Shown piece by piece: positions 9,030 to 16,802 of a stretch of DNA of 64,000 bases (position 1 is the stretch's first letter; each line of letters begins with the position of its first letter). Origin of the DNA: Streptomyces curacoi (GTDB lineage Bacteria; Actinomycetota; Actinomycetes; Streptomycetales; Streptomycetaceae); NCBI RefSeq assembly GCF_001513975.1, contig NZ_KQ947988.1, positions 310,001 through 374,000 of the forward strand, given 5' to 3'. The notes under the pieces are model-generated. The model searched no databases, was not told the DNA's origin, and was given only the letters and a program-made list of their open reading frames with translations. The position numbers were made by a program, and so were the translations under genes.

Positions 9030-9410
9030 GTGCCGGCTGGAACGCTGTACCGCGGCCGGGAAGGAATGTGGTCCTGGGTGGCTCACCGAGTCACCGGCGT
9101 CCTCATTTTCTTCTTCCTGTTCGTTCACGTGCTGGACACCGCCCTCGTCCGTGTCTCCCCCGAGGACTACGACAAGGTCGTAGCCACGTACAAGACGCCG
9201 ATCGTCGCGCTGCTGGAGTACGGCCTCGTCGCCGCCATCCTCTTCCACGCGCTCAACGGCCTGCGTGTCATCGCCGTCGACTTCTGGTCGAAGGGCCCGC
9301 GCTACCAGAAGCAGATGCTCTGGTCCGTCGTCGGCCTCTGGCTCGTGCTGATGCTCGGGGCGATCTACCCCGTCCTCGGCCACGCCGCTCGTGAACTGTT
9401 CGGGAGCTGA
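9030..9410 (+). CDS. sdhC: Succinate dehydrogenase cytochrome b556 subunit
   Basis: A 126-residue membrane subunit of respiratory complex II. The GTG at 9030 has GGAGGA seven bases upstream. Three membrane helices are visible (about residues 20-40, 62-80, 95-115). His residues in FLFVHVLDTAL and ILFHALNGLRV sit where haem b ligands are found in SdhC. It anchors SdhAB to the membrane and helps form the quinone site. It is the first gene of sdhCDAB; sdhD starts 5 bases after its stop, so the genes are co-transcribed. Confidence 0.93.
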   Translation: MPAGTLYRGREGMWSWVAHRVTGVLIFFFLFVHVLDTALVRVSPEDYDKVVATYKTPIVALLEYGLVAAILFHALNGLRVIAVDFWSKGPRYQKQMLWSVVGLWLVLMLGAIYPVLGHAARELFGS

Positions 9411-9415
9411 CGCGC

Positions 9416-9898
9416 ATGTCCACCACTGAAACCACCGCATCCGGGATCGGCCCGGTCGAGGGCGAGTCCCTCTACAACGTCGACAACCCGGCCCCCTACA
9501 TCGAGGCCCCGCGCAAGCGCACCAAGAAGACCCCGAAGCCCACCCGGGGCAACTTCGAGATGGCCGCCTGGCTGTTCATGCGCCTGTCCGGCATCGTGCT
9601 GGTCGTCCTGGTCATCGGCCACCTGCTGATCCAGCTCGTCCTGGACGGCGGCGTGTCCAAGATCGGCTTCGCCTTCGTGGCCGGCCGCTGGGCGTCCCCC
9701 TTCTGGCAGATCTGGGACCTGCTGATGCTGTGGCTGGCGATGCTGCACGGCGCCAACGGCCTGCGCACGGTCATCAACGACTACGCGGAGCGCGCGAACA
9801 CCCGGCTGTGGCTGAAGGGCCTGCTCTACACCGCCACGGTGTTCACCATCCTGCTGGGCACGCTGGTGATCTTCACCTTCGACCCGAACATCCGCTAG
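9416..9898 (+). CDS. sdhD: Succinate dehydrogenase membrane anchor subunit
   Basis: A 160-residue partner of SdhC. A hydrophilic N-terminal extension of about 50 residues ([17 protein letters not shown]) precedes three membrane helices. His in [10 protein letters not shown] and the [11 protein letters not shown] motif mark the haem/quinone region and mirror the motif in SdhC. It begins 5 bases after sdhC, and the sdhA ATG lies 23 bases after its stop. The length and layout are normal for Streptomyces complex II. Confidence 0.92.
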   Translation: MSTTETTASGIGPVEGESLYNVDNPAPYIEAPRKRTKKTPKPTRGNFEMAAWLFMRLSGIVLVVLVIGHLLIQLVLDGGVSKIGFAFVAGRWASPFWQIWDLLMLWLAMLHGANGLRTVINDYAERANTRLWLKGLLYTATVFTILLGTLVIFTFDPNIR

Positions 9899-9921
9899 GC
9901 ACGGGGCTGAGGCAACCACTC

Positions 9922-11676
9922 ATGAAGATCCACAAGTACGACACCGTCATCGTCGGCGCCGGTGGCGCCGGTATGCGCGCCGCCATCGAGTCGACGAAGC
10001 GCAGCCGCACCGCCGTGCTGACCAAGCTCTACCCCACCCGCTCCCACACGGGCGCCGCGCAGGGCGGTATGGCCGCCGCGCTGGCCAACGTGGAGGAGGA
10101 CAACTGGGAGTGGCACACCTTCGACACGGTCAAGGGCGGTGACTACCTGGTCGACCAGGACGCCGCCGAGATCCTGGCGAAGGAGGCCATCGACTCCGTC
10201 CTCGACCTGGAGAAGATGGGCCTGCCGTTCAACCGCACGCCGAACGGCACGATCGACCAGCGCCGCTTCGGCGGTCACTCCCGTAACCACGGTGAGGCCC
10301 CGGTCCGCCGGTCCTGCTACGCGGCCGACCGCACCGGCCACATGATCCTGCAGACGCTGTACCAGAACTGCGTCAAGCACGGCGTGGAGTTCTTCAACGA
10401 GTTCTACGTCCTGGACCAGCTGATCACCGAGGAGAACGGCGTCAAGAAGTCCGCCGGTGTCGTCGCCTACGAGCTGGCGACCGGTGAGATCCACGTCTTC
10501 CAGGCGAAGGCCGTGATCTACGCCTCCGGCGGCTGCGGCAAGTTCTTCAAGGTGACGTCGAACGCGCACACGCTGACCGGTGACGGCCAGGCTGCGGTCT
10601 ACCGGCGGGGCATCCCGCTGGAGGACATGGAGTTCTTCCAGTTCCACCCGACCGGCATCTGGCGCATGGGCATCCTCCTGACCGAGGGTGCGCGCGGTGA
10701 GGGCGGCATCCTGCGCAACAAGGACGGCGAGCGCTTCATGGAGAAGTACGCGCCGGTCATGAAGGACCTCGCCTCCCGTGACGTCGTCTCCCGCTCCATC
10801 TACACGGAGATCCGCGAGGGCCGCGGCTGCGGTCCCGAGGGCGACCACGTCTACCTGGACCTGACCCACCTCCCGCCGGAGCAGCTGGACGCCAAGCTCC
10901 CGGACATCACCGAGTTCGCCCGTACGTACCTCGGTATCGAGCCGTACACGGACCCGATCCCGATCCAGCCGACGGCCCACTACGCGATGGGCGGCATCCC
11001 GACGAACGTCGAGGGTGAGGTCCTCGCGGACAACACCACGGTCGTCCCCGGTCTGTACGCGGCCGGCGAGGTCGCCTGCGTGTCCGTGCACGGCGCCAAC
11101 CGCCTCGGCACCAACTCGCTGCTGGACATCAACGTCTTCGGCAAGCGGGCCGGCATCGCCGCGGCCGAGTACTCCCAGACGGCGGACTTCGTCGAGCTGC
11201 CGGAGAACCCGGCGCAGTTCGTGATCGACCAGGTGGAGCAGCTGCGCTCCTCCACCGGCACCGAGCGGGTGGCGACGCTCCGCAAGGAGCTGCAGGAGAC
11301 CATGGACGCGAACGTCATGGTGTTCCGCACCGAGCAGACGATCAAGACGGCGGTGGAGAAGATCGCGGAGCTCCGCGAGCGCTACAGGAACGTCGCGATC
11401 CAGGACAAGGGCAAGCGGTTCAACACCGACCTGCTGGAGGCCATCGAGCTCGGCAACCTGCTCGACCTGGCCGAGGTCATGGCGGTCTCCGCGCTGGCCC
11501 GCAAGGAGTCCCGCGGCGGTCACTACCGCGAGGACTACCCGAACCGCGACGACGTCAACTTCATGCGCCACACCATGGCGTACCGCGAGGTCGGCGCCGA
11601 CGGAACCGAAACCGTCCGTCTCGACTACAAGCCGGTCGTCCAGACCCGCTACCAGCCGATGGAGCGTAAGTACTGA
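9922..11676 (+). CDS. sdhA: Succinate dehydrogenase flavoprotein subunit
   Basis: A 584-residue catalytic subunit that oxidises succinate to fumarate. The start was set at ATG 9922, giving [20 protein letters not shown] with the FAD dinucleotide fold directly at the N-terminus. His42 in [11 protein letters not shown] is the expected site of covalent FAD attachment. [16 protein letters not shown] and the late [13 protein letters not shown] motif complete the active-site and FAD-binding pattern. The C-terminal helical domain ends [17 protein letters not shown]. The stop codon overlaps the sdhB start (ATGA), implying translational coupling, which fits the tight SdhA-SdhB stoichiometry. Confidence 0.96.
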   Translation: MKIHKYDTVIVGAGGAGMRAAIESTKRSRTAVLTKLYPTRSHTGAAQGGMAAALANVEEDNWEWHTFDTVKGGDYLVDQDAAEILAKEAIDSVLDLEKMGLPFNRTPNGTIDQRRFGGHSRNHGEAPVRRSCYAADRTGHMILQTLYQNCVKHGVEFFNEFYVLDQLITEENGVKKSAGVVAYELATGEIHVFQAKAVIYASGGCGKFFKVTSNAHTLTGDGQAAVYRRGIPLEDMEFFQFHPTGIWRMGILLTEGARGEGGILRNKDGERFMEKYAPVMKDLASRDVVSRSIYTEIREGRGCGPEGDHVYLDLTHLPPEQLDAKLPDITEFARTYLGIEPYTDPIPIQPTAHYAMGGIPTNVEGEVLADNTTVVPGLYAAGEVACVSVHGANRLGTNSLLDINVFGKRAGIAAAEYSQTADFVELPENPAQFVIDQVEQLRSSTGTERVATLRKELQETMDANVMVFRTEQTIKTAVEKIAELRERYRNVAIQDKGKRFNTDLLEAIELGNLLDLAEVMAVSALARKESRGGHYREDYPNRDDVNFMRHTMAYREVGADGTETVRLDYKPVVQTRYQPMERKY

Positions 11677-12437
11677 TGGCTACCCCCGTTATGGACAAGG
11701 TGGAGGCGGAGTCCGCCGCGTCCCCGTACATCACGGTCACCTTCCGGGTCCGCCGCTTCAACCCGGAGGTCTCGGCCGAGGCGACCTGGGAAGACTTCCA
11801 GCTGGAGATCGACCCGAAGGAGCGCGTCCTCGACGGCCTCCACAAGATCAAGTGGGACCTGGACGGCACGCTGACCTTCCGCCGCTCCTGCGCCCACGGC
11901 ATCTGCGGCTCGGACGCGATGAGGATCAACGGCAAGAACCGTCTTGCCTGCAAGACCCTCATCAAGGACATCAACCCCGAGAAGCCGATCACGGTCGAGC
12001 CCATCAAGGGCCTGACGGTCCTGAAGGACCTGGTCGTGGACATGGAGCCGTTCTTCCAGGCGTACCGGGACGTCATGCCCTTCCTCATCACGAAGGACAC
12101 GAACGAGCCCACGCGCGAGCGGCTTCAGTCGGCCGAGGACCGCGAGCGCTTCGACGACACCACGAAGTGCATCCTCTGCGCCGCCTGCACGTCCTCCTGC
12201 CCGGTCTTCTGGAACGACGGCCAGTACTTCGGCCCGGCGGCCATCGTCAACGCGCACCGCTTCATCTTCGACTCGCGTGACGAGGCCGGCGAGCAGCGCC
12301 TGGAGATCCTCAACGACAAGGACGGCGTCTGGCGCTGCCGCACGACCTTCAACTGCACGGACGCCTGCCCGCGCGGTATCGAGGTCACGAAGGCGATCGC
12401 CGAGGTGAAGAAGGCGCTGATCACGCGCCGGTACTGA
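11676..12437 (+). CDS. sdhB: Succinate dehydrogenase iron-sulfur subunit
   Basis: A 253-residue electron-transfer subunit. The plant-type [2Fe-2S] ligands are Cys72, Cys77, Asp80 (CAHGICGSD) and Cys92; the Asp is the usual substitution in this family. The [4Fe-4S] and [3Fe-4S] clusters are bound by CILCAACTSSCP (from Cys165) and CTDACPRGIEV. It passes electrons from the SdhA FAD to the quinone site in SdhCD. It is the last gene of the operon, starts inside the sdhA stop codon, and is followed by a strong hairpin. Confidence 0.95.
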   Translation: MATPVMDKVEAESAASPYITVTFRVRRFNPEVSAEATWEDFQLEIDPKERVLDGLHKIKWDLDGTLTFRRSCAHGICGSDAMRINGKNRLACKTLIKDINPEKPITVEPIKGLTVLKDLVVDMEPFFQAYRDVMPFLITKDTNEPTRERLQSAEDRERFDDTTKCILCAACTSSCPVFWNDGQYFGPAAIVNAHRFIFDSRDEAGEQRLEILNDKDGVWRCRTTFNCTDACPRGIEVTKAIAEVKKALITRRY

Positions 12438-12458
12438 GGTCGGTTGCCGTACGTCCGT

Positions 12459-12491
12459 GAGGGCCCCGTCTCCGGTGGAGGCGGGGCCCTC
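12459..12491. terminator. sdh operon terminator hairpin
   Basis: A 10-bp perfect stem GAGGGCCCCG / CGGGGCCCTC (12459-12468 and 12482-12491) with further pairing inside lies 22 bases after the sdhB stop codon. No U tract follows, as is usual in Streptomyces. Confidence 0.85.
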
Positions 12492-12592
12492 GGGCATATG
12501 CCACACCATCGGGTGAACGTGGCTGCGAAGGACGGGCAGGCATGGTCCGTCCTACGATGATGCTCTCGACGCCAGCCCACGGGAGGCACCTG

Positions 12593-13192
12593 ATGTCCGC
12601 AGCAGCTGTCGAGCGGCCGCACGCCGACCGTCCGTTGATCGCGGAGGCGAACCTCATCATGGAGCGTCTTCCGGGCCGCCGCGTCGAGATCATCGGAGGA
12701 CAGCTTCTCTTGAGTCCAGCACGGGACGGCCCACACTCCGGGGCCCTGATGCTCTTCGCGGCCCCCTTCCTACAGCTCGGCCTGGTGCGGCCGCTGCCGG
12801 GTATCGGTCTCTGGCCGCCGACCGGGCCTGAGGACTATGTGATCCCCGACCTGTCGGTGGTCGACGACGACTATCGCGATCACCTCGTGGAGAACAGTTG
12901 CTACGACCCGGCCTGCTTCCGGCTCGTCATGGAGGTCACCTCCAGCAACTGGAAGACGGACTTGCGGGCCAAGGTCGTCTCCTACGCCAAGGCCAAGATC
13001 CCCGTCTACGTCATCATCGACCGTCGGCATCAGCGCCTTCACGTCCTGACGGACCCGGTCCGGGACAGCTACGCCACCCATCACATCCACACCGCCGGCG
13101 AACTGGTCACACTCCCTGAATCCGTCGGCGGCAAGGTCGCCCTGGACGTGGCCGAGCTCCTCAAGGCCGGCGAGCCTCACACGAACGGCTGA
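12593..13192 (+). CDS. Uma2-family (DUF820) endonuclease-like protein
   Basis: A 199-residue soluble protein. The ATG at 12593 has GGGAGG six bases upstream. It shows the Uma2/DUF820 pattern: an N-terminal helix and strand pair (RRVEIIGGQLLLSPA), then the PD-(D/E)XK-like core PDLSVVDDDY, then LVMEVTSSNWKTDLRAKVVSYAKAKIPVYVIIDRR split over strands. The Asp of PDLSV, the Glu of MEVTS and the Lys of the following helix correspond to the family's nuclease-like residues. These proteins are abundant in Streptomyces and cyanobacteria; their biological role is mostly unknown. No partner gene is adjacent. Confidence 0.85.
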   Translation: MSAAAVERPHADRPLIAEANLIMERLPGRRVEIIGGQLLLSPARDGPHSGALMLFAAPFLQLGLVRPLPGIGLWPPTGPEDYVIPDLSVVDDDYRDHLVENSCYDPACFRLVMEVTSSNWKTDLRAKVVSYAKAKIPVYVIIDRRHQRLHVLTDPVRDSYATHHIHTAGELVTLPESVGGKVALDVAELLKAGEPHTNG

Positions 13193-13290
13193 GCCGCAAC
13201 GGCCCGATCAGGCCAAAGTTGGACGACAAACCAGCCCTCTCTCCTCCAACTGCTGTGGCTCATAGGTCCATTGGTCACCAAGCTGTCCCC

Positions 13291-13976
13291 ATGTCACTCC
13301 TGAGGAAAGCCGCCGTGCTCCTGGCCGCGGCCTCCGCGCTGGTCAGGCATCCCCCACCGCCTCAGCAACACTCTCCCCGGTTCTCGCACGGGAGAACTTC
13401 AACCATCTCCCCCTCGGCCCGGTCACCGAAGGCAGGGGCTGGATCACCGACGCCTCAGACGGCACCCTGACCGTCGCCCCCAGCGGCACGGGACACGGCC
13501 GCGAACTGCGCATCCGCACCCAGGGCAACGGCCGGGCCTTCCTCGTCTTCCCCTAGCTGACCGCCCCCGGCAACAGCTTCTGGGCCCGCCTGCGTCTGCG
13601 TGTCGACGCGTTCCCCAGCGCCTCCGACTGGGCGCACTGGACGATCGCCGAGGCGTCCGGCTCGGACTCGCCCACGCTCGTCCGCCCTCTGGGCGGCCAG
13701 TACGCCCCCACCGACCGGGGCGACTTCTGGGGCGCCGGCTCCGACCTCGGCCCCACGGGCGACTGGACGTCCTGGAAGACCTCGGCGCCGGCGACGGCCG
13801 GCGCGTGGCAGTGCGTGGAGTTCCACCTCGCCTCCGACTCCTTCCTCTTCCCGACCTTCGACAAGCTGAAGCTGGGCCGGCAGCTCTACCAGGCCGACCC
13901 CACGCCGTCGTCGTACGACATCCGCCTGGACGACATCGCGCTGAGCGGCGTCGCGTGGGGGGGCTGCGAGGCCTGA
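13291..13976 (+). pseudogene. Decayed secreted protein gene (Cip1-like), frameshift plus in-frame stop
   Basis: A broken gene. ATG 13291 opens a signal peptide (MSLLRKAAVLLAAASAL), but the frame is lost near 13340-13347. Moving to the next frame restores the end of a signal sequence (ASPTASATLSPVLA) and a mature start (RENFNHLPLGPVT). That frame then meets TAG at 13554-13556 after GRAFLVFP, and continues clearly protein-like (SFWARLRLRVDAFPSASDWA, AGAWQCVEFHL, YQADPTPSSYDIRLDDIAL) to TGA at 13974. Relative to intact homologues as I remember them, a stretch between the EFHL segment and FLFPTFDKLKLG appears deleted. The reading resembles Cip1-like secreted polysaccharide-associated proteins. 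Three independent lesions make a functional product unlikely. Confidence 0.75.
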
Positions 13977-14048
13977 CCCTGCCGACCACAGTACGAGCCG
14001 CCACTGACAATCACGGGTTCTGACCGATCATCCCCTTACCCTGACGGT

Positions 14049-14459
14049 ATGTCAGATGACGAGTCGTACGAGCTGCTCGGGTTCGACAACGTGCTGCTGC
14101 CGGTCGGCGACATCGGCGAGGCCGTCGGGTTCTACGAACAGGCCGGGTTCACGGTGGGATTCCGGCTCGACGAGGCCGGGATCGCGCTGCTGAAGGTCGG
14201 GGGCGAGACCCCGGGGATCCTGCTGCGGCAGGAGGAGGCACTGGGGCACCGGCCGCCGCCGTGGCCCTCCCCGCGCGTGTGGCTGGAGGTGCCGGATGCG
14301 CGGGCGGCTGCGCGGGCGTTGGGCGACGCGGGCATCGCGCTGATCGACGAGCCCGCCCCCGTGGTCACCGGCTGGACCGTCGAGATCTCCGATCCCTGGG
14401 GGAACGTCATCGGGTTCACGGACTACTCCAAGCGGCCGGAACTCGGGCGCAGGCCCTGA
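14049..14459 (+). CDS. VOC (glyoxalase/bleomycin-resistance fold) protein
   Basis: A 136-residue single VOC module with paired beta-alpha-beta-beta-beta units: FDNVLLPVGDIGEAVGFYEQ opens the first and PSPRVWLEVPDARAAARAL the second, ending in IEISDPWGN-type sequence (VEISDPWGNVIGFTDY). The family ranges from glyoxalase I to drug-binding proteins; the substrate cannot be inferred. TACCCT at 14037-14042 stands six bases before the ATG and there is no ribosome site, so a leaderless transcript is possible. The neighbours are a pseudogene and the DCC operon, neither of which suggests a role. Confidence 0.82.
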   Translation: MSDDESYELLGFDNVLLPVGDIGEAVGFYEQAGFTVGFRLDEAGIALLKVGGETPGILLRQEEALGHRPPPWPSPRVWLEVPDARAAARALGDAGIALIDEPAPVVTGWTVEISDPWGNVIGFTDYSKRPELGRRP

Positions 14460-14525
14460 CGACACTCCCCGCACGGGCGGGACGGGACTCCTGAACGGAC
14501 GTGACGCAGCCCTCACCCCCTTGAG

Positions 14526-14539
14526 TTGAACACGTTCAA
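14526..14539. promoter_or_regulatory. Operator copy 1, TTGAACACGTTCAA
   Basis: Inverted repeat TTGAAC-NN-GTTCAA overlapping the -35 element. An identical-arm copy lies 45 bp downstream (about four helical turns), so two repressor dimers could bind the same face of the DNA. The binding protein is unknown; the TetR regulator encoded at 16803 is the nearest candidate. Confidence 0.65.
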
Positions 14540-14554
14540 AGGCAGGTCTACAGT
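14526..14554 (+). promoter_or_regulatory. Vegetative promoter overlapping the first operator
   Basis: TTGAAC (14526-14531) and TACAGT (14549-14554) are separated by exactly 17 bases, an excellent principal-sigma-type promoter. Its -35 hexamer is the left half of an operator palindrome, so a repressor bound there would block polymerase. It drives the membrane/DCC gene pair that begins at 14600. Confidence 0.7.
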
Positions 14555-14570
14555 CTTCCCTGGCAACGTT

Positions 14571-14584
14571 TTGAACGCGTTCAA
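14571..14584. promoter_or_regulatory. Operator copy 2, TTGAACGCGTTCAA
   Basis: Second inverted repeat TTGAAC-GC-GTTCAA, a perfect palindrome. It lies downstream of the predicted transcription start and just before the ribosome site of the gene at 14600. Confidence 0.65.
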
Positions 14585-14599
14585 GAAGGGGGAGGCGCC

Positions 14600-15007
14600 A
14601 TGGACCGCACGGTCATCGCCTACGTCATCTACCTCGTCGTCAGCATCGCCCTCACCATCTGGGTGGCCCGCACACTCAGCCGCAACGGCCGGATCTTCCT
14701 CGCCGACGTCCTGCGCGGGAACGAGAAGCTCGCCGACGCCGTGAACCACCTTCTGGTGGTCGGCTTCTACCTCGTCAACCTCGGCTTCGTCGCCCTGTAC
14801 CTGAGCGACGACGAGACCGTCGTCGACACCCGCGGCATCTTCGAGGCCCTGTCCACCAAGCTGGGCGTGGTGCTGCTGGTGCTCGGCGTGATGCACCTGG
14901 GCAACGTCTACGTGCTCAACAAGATCCGGCGGCGTGGCGTGCTGGAGCGGGAGCAGGTGCCGCCGGTCGCGCCGCAGGGCTGGGTCACTCCGTCGGCCGG
15001 GGCGTGA
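14600..15007 (+). CDS. Small integral membrane protein, 135 aa
   Basis: A three-helix membrane protein (about residues 4-22, 49-68 and 86-106) starting at ATG 14600 with GGGGGAGG upstream. I do not recognise a named family, but similar proteins sit next to DCC-type thiol oxidoreductases in other actinobacteria as I recall. The C-terminus is a short cytoplasmic-looking tail with Arg/Lys after the last helix (NKIRRRGVLEREQ). Its stop is 4 bases before the DCC gene start, so the two form an operon, controlled by the promoter and twin operators at 14526-14584. Confidence 0.72.
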   Translation: MDRTVIAYVIYLVVSIALTIWVARTLSRNGRIFLADVLRGNEKLADAVNHLLVVGFYLVNLGFVALYLSDDETVVDTRGIFEALSTKLGVVLLVLGVMHLGNVYVLNKIRRRGVLEREQVPPVAPQGWVTPSAGA

Positions 15008-15011
15008 ACCG

Positions 15012-15563
15012 GTGACCGGCGCCCCCGTCCGCCGACTGACCGTCCTCTACGACGGTGAGTGCTCCCTGTGCACGTACCTGCGCGACTGGCTCGTACGCCA
15101 GCCGCAGTTGGTGCCGCTGGAGCTGGTGCCGGCCGGGTCCGACGAGGCCCGCCGGCGCCACCCCGGCCTCGACCACGGCGCCACGCTCGGCGAGATCACC
15201 GTCGTCGGCGACGCCGGGCAGGTCTACCGGGGCGCCGCCGCCTGGATCGTCACCCTGTGGGCCCTGCGCGAGCACCGGCCGCTCGCGCATCGCCTCAGCA
15301 CACCGTCAGGGGCCCGGCTCGCCAGGGGGGCCGTGCTCGCCGCCGCCAAGTGGCGCGAGATGCAGTGGGGTGCGGCGCGGTCGGGTGAGGCGCAGTGGGG
15401 TGCGGCGCGGTCGGGTGAGGCTCAGTGGGGTGCGGCGCGGCAGAGCGACGCGCAGTGGGGCGGGCGGGTCTACCGGCGCGCCGACGGGTGGTCGTACGAC
15501 CCGAGTTGGGGCTGGACGTACGACCCACCGGGCTGCGCCGGCGGCGCCCCCGTCACGCAGTGA
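15012..15563 (+). CDS. DCC-family (DUF393) thiol-disulfide oxidoreductase-like protein
   Basis: A 183-residue protein starting at GTG 15012. The N-terminal VLYDGECSLCTYLRDWL carries the DCC signature: Asp then a CxxC pair (Cys-Ser-Leu-Cys) at the start of a thioredoxin-like fold. The VYRGAAAWIVTLWAL helix is also typical. The core ends near residue 115; the rest is unusual: a 10-residue unit, QWGAARSGEA, repeated about three times (encoded by the 30-bp repeat at 15361-15460), then a Trp/Tyr-rich tail (DGWSYDPSWGWTYDPPG). The repeat probably expanded recently and its length may vary between strains. It is expected to act on a redox substrate with its membrane partner at 14600. Confidence 0.78.
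   Translation: MTGAPVRRLTVLYDGECSLCTYLRDWLVRQPQLVPLELVPAGSDEARRRHPGLDHGATLGEITVVGDAGQVYRGAAAWIVTLWALREHRPLAHRLSTPSGARLARGAVLAAAKWREMQWGAARSGEAQWGAARSGEAQWGAARQSDAQWGGRVYRRADGWSYDPSWGWTYDPPGCAGGAPVTQ
15361..15460 (+). repeat. 30-bp coding tandem repeat, about 3.3 copies
   Basis: Copies start at 15361, 15391 and 15421, with a partial copy at 15451. The first two are nearly identical and the third has diverged at its end. It encodes the Gln-Trp-Gly-Ala-Ala-Arg unit of the DCC protein and keeps the frame. Confidence 0.9.
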
Positions 15564-15739
15564 GCCCGGCGCCGAGAAAGGGCGCCCGCACTCTGTTTTG
15601 GCATGCGCTCTTCCAAAACGGCGCTGGGGTTGGCACGCTGCCTCCCGGTTCTCCACTCCGCACTCGCACCGACTGCCTGTCAGCCGGGCGGCCCGTCCGG
15701 TCGCCCGGTCCCCACATCGCAGAAGCAGAAGGAGTACGC

Positions 15740-16765
15740 GTGAGAGGCACACCCCGCGTCACCCGCATACCCCGCCCCCTCCTCGGCACCCTCGTCGGCG
15801 TCACCGCGCTGCTCACCGCCGGCGCCCTGGCCACACCCGCGGGCGCCGCGCCGAGGCCCGACACCCCAGCCGGCGTCAGCTCCGTCTCGGCGGACGCGCA
15901 GAAGCAGGCCCGTGACTTCTGGACCCCGGAACGGATGCGGGCGGCGACCCCGCTCGACCTCATCGACGTCAACGGCCACATCGACGGCGGCTCCGCACCC
16001 CTCAAGGGCCGGGCGACCACGATCGCGCCCAGCGCCCCGGCCAAGGCCCTCGGCAAGGCCGCCGCCGACATCGGCCTGCTGGCCTTCCCCAACAGCGGCG
16101 GACAGTGGACCGGCGGCGGTGCGGTCGTGTCCACCGCGGGACGGGTGTTCTTCACCTACCAGGGACGTACGGCGTCCTGCTCCGGCAACGCCGTCACCAG
16201 CGCCAACAAGAGCACCGTGATCACGGCGGGCCACTGCGTGAAGCTGGAGGGCGCCTGGCACACCAACTTCGTGTTCGTGCCGGGCTACCACGACGGGCAG
16301 GCCCCCTACGGCCGCTGGACCGCGTCGAAGACCCTGTCCACCCCGCAGTGGACCGCGAGCGAGGACATCAACTACGACATCGGCGCGGCGGTCATGGCCC
16401 CGCTGGACGGCAAGCGGCTGACGGACGTCGTCGGCGGTCAGGGACTGGCCTTCAACACCGGCTACAACCTGCCCATGTACTCCTTCGGCTTCCCGGCCGC
16501 CTCGCCCTACGACGGCGAGAAGTTCATCTACTGCAGCGGCAACACCAGCCGGGACTTCCTGCTCTCCAACGACCACGGCATGAACTGCAACATGACCGGC
16601 GGCTCCAGCGGCGGCCCGTGGTTCACCAAGTTCAACGAGTCCACGGGAACCGGGCTGCTGTCCTCGGTGAACAGCTTCAAGTACAACTTCCTGCCGAACC
16701 GGATGTACGGCCCGTACTTCGGCGCCGACGCCCAGAACCTCTACCAGACGGCACAGGCCTCCTGA
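15740..16765 (+). CDS. Secreted trypsin-fold serine protease (V8/glutamyl endopeptidase-like)
   Basis: A 341-residue exported protease. The GTG at 15740 has AAGGAG upstream and opens a signal peptide cleaved near AGAAP (about residue 37). A pro-region follows to about residue 110. The catalytic triad is visible: His165 in ITAGHC, Asp213 in NYDIGAAV and Ser290 in MTGGSSGGPW. The arrangement fits the V8-like or trypsin-like S1 serine peptidases. It is probably activated by removal of the propeptide outside the cell. It lies alone between the DCC operon and a TetR gene; no inhibitor gene is adjacent. Confidence 0.9.
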   Translation: MRGTPRVTRIPRPLLGTLVGVTALLTAGALATPAGAAPRPDTPAGVSSVSADAQKQARDFWTPERMRAATPLDLIDVNGHIDGGSAPLKGRATTIAPSAPAKALGKAAADIGLLAFPNSGGQWTGGGAVVSTAGRVFFTYQGRTASCSGNAVTSANKSTVITAGHCVKLEGAWHTNFVFVPGYHDGQAPYGRWTASKTLSTPQWTASEDINYDIGAAVMAPLDGKRLTDVVGGQGLAFNTGYNLPMYSFGFPAASPYDGEKFIYCSGNTSRDFLLSNDHGMNCNMTGGSSGGPWFTKFNESTGTGLLSSVNSFKYNFLPNRMYGPYFGADAQNLYQTAQAS

Positions 16766-16802
16766 CAGTGGGCCGAAACGGCACTCGTTAGGCTCTCGTT
16801 CC

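Noticed and set aside
9895-11571. 558-residue minus-strand frame across sdhA
   Set aside because: It is antisense to a fully motif-supported flavoprotein gene; the sequence is a Val/Asp/Leu/His run typical of reversed GC-rich genes.
11676-12437. Asp in place of Cys in the SdhB [2Fe-2S] motif considered as a defect
   Set aside because: CxxxxCGxD is the common form in SdhB of many bacteria, including E. coli, so it is normal.
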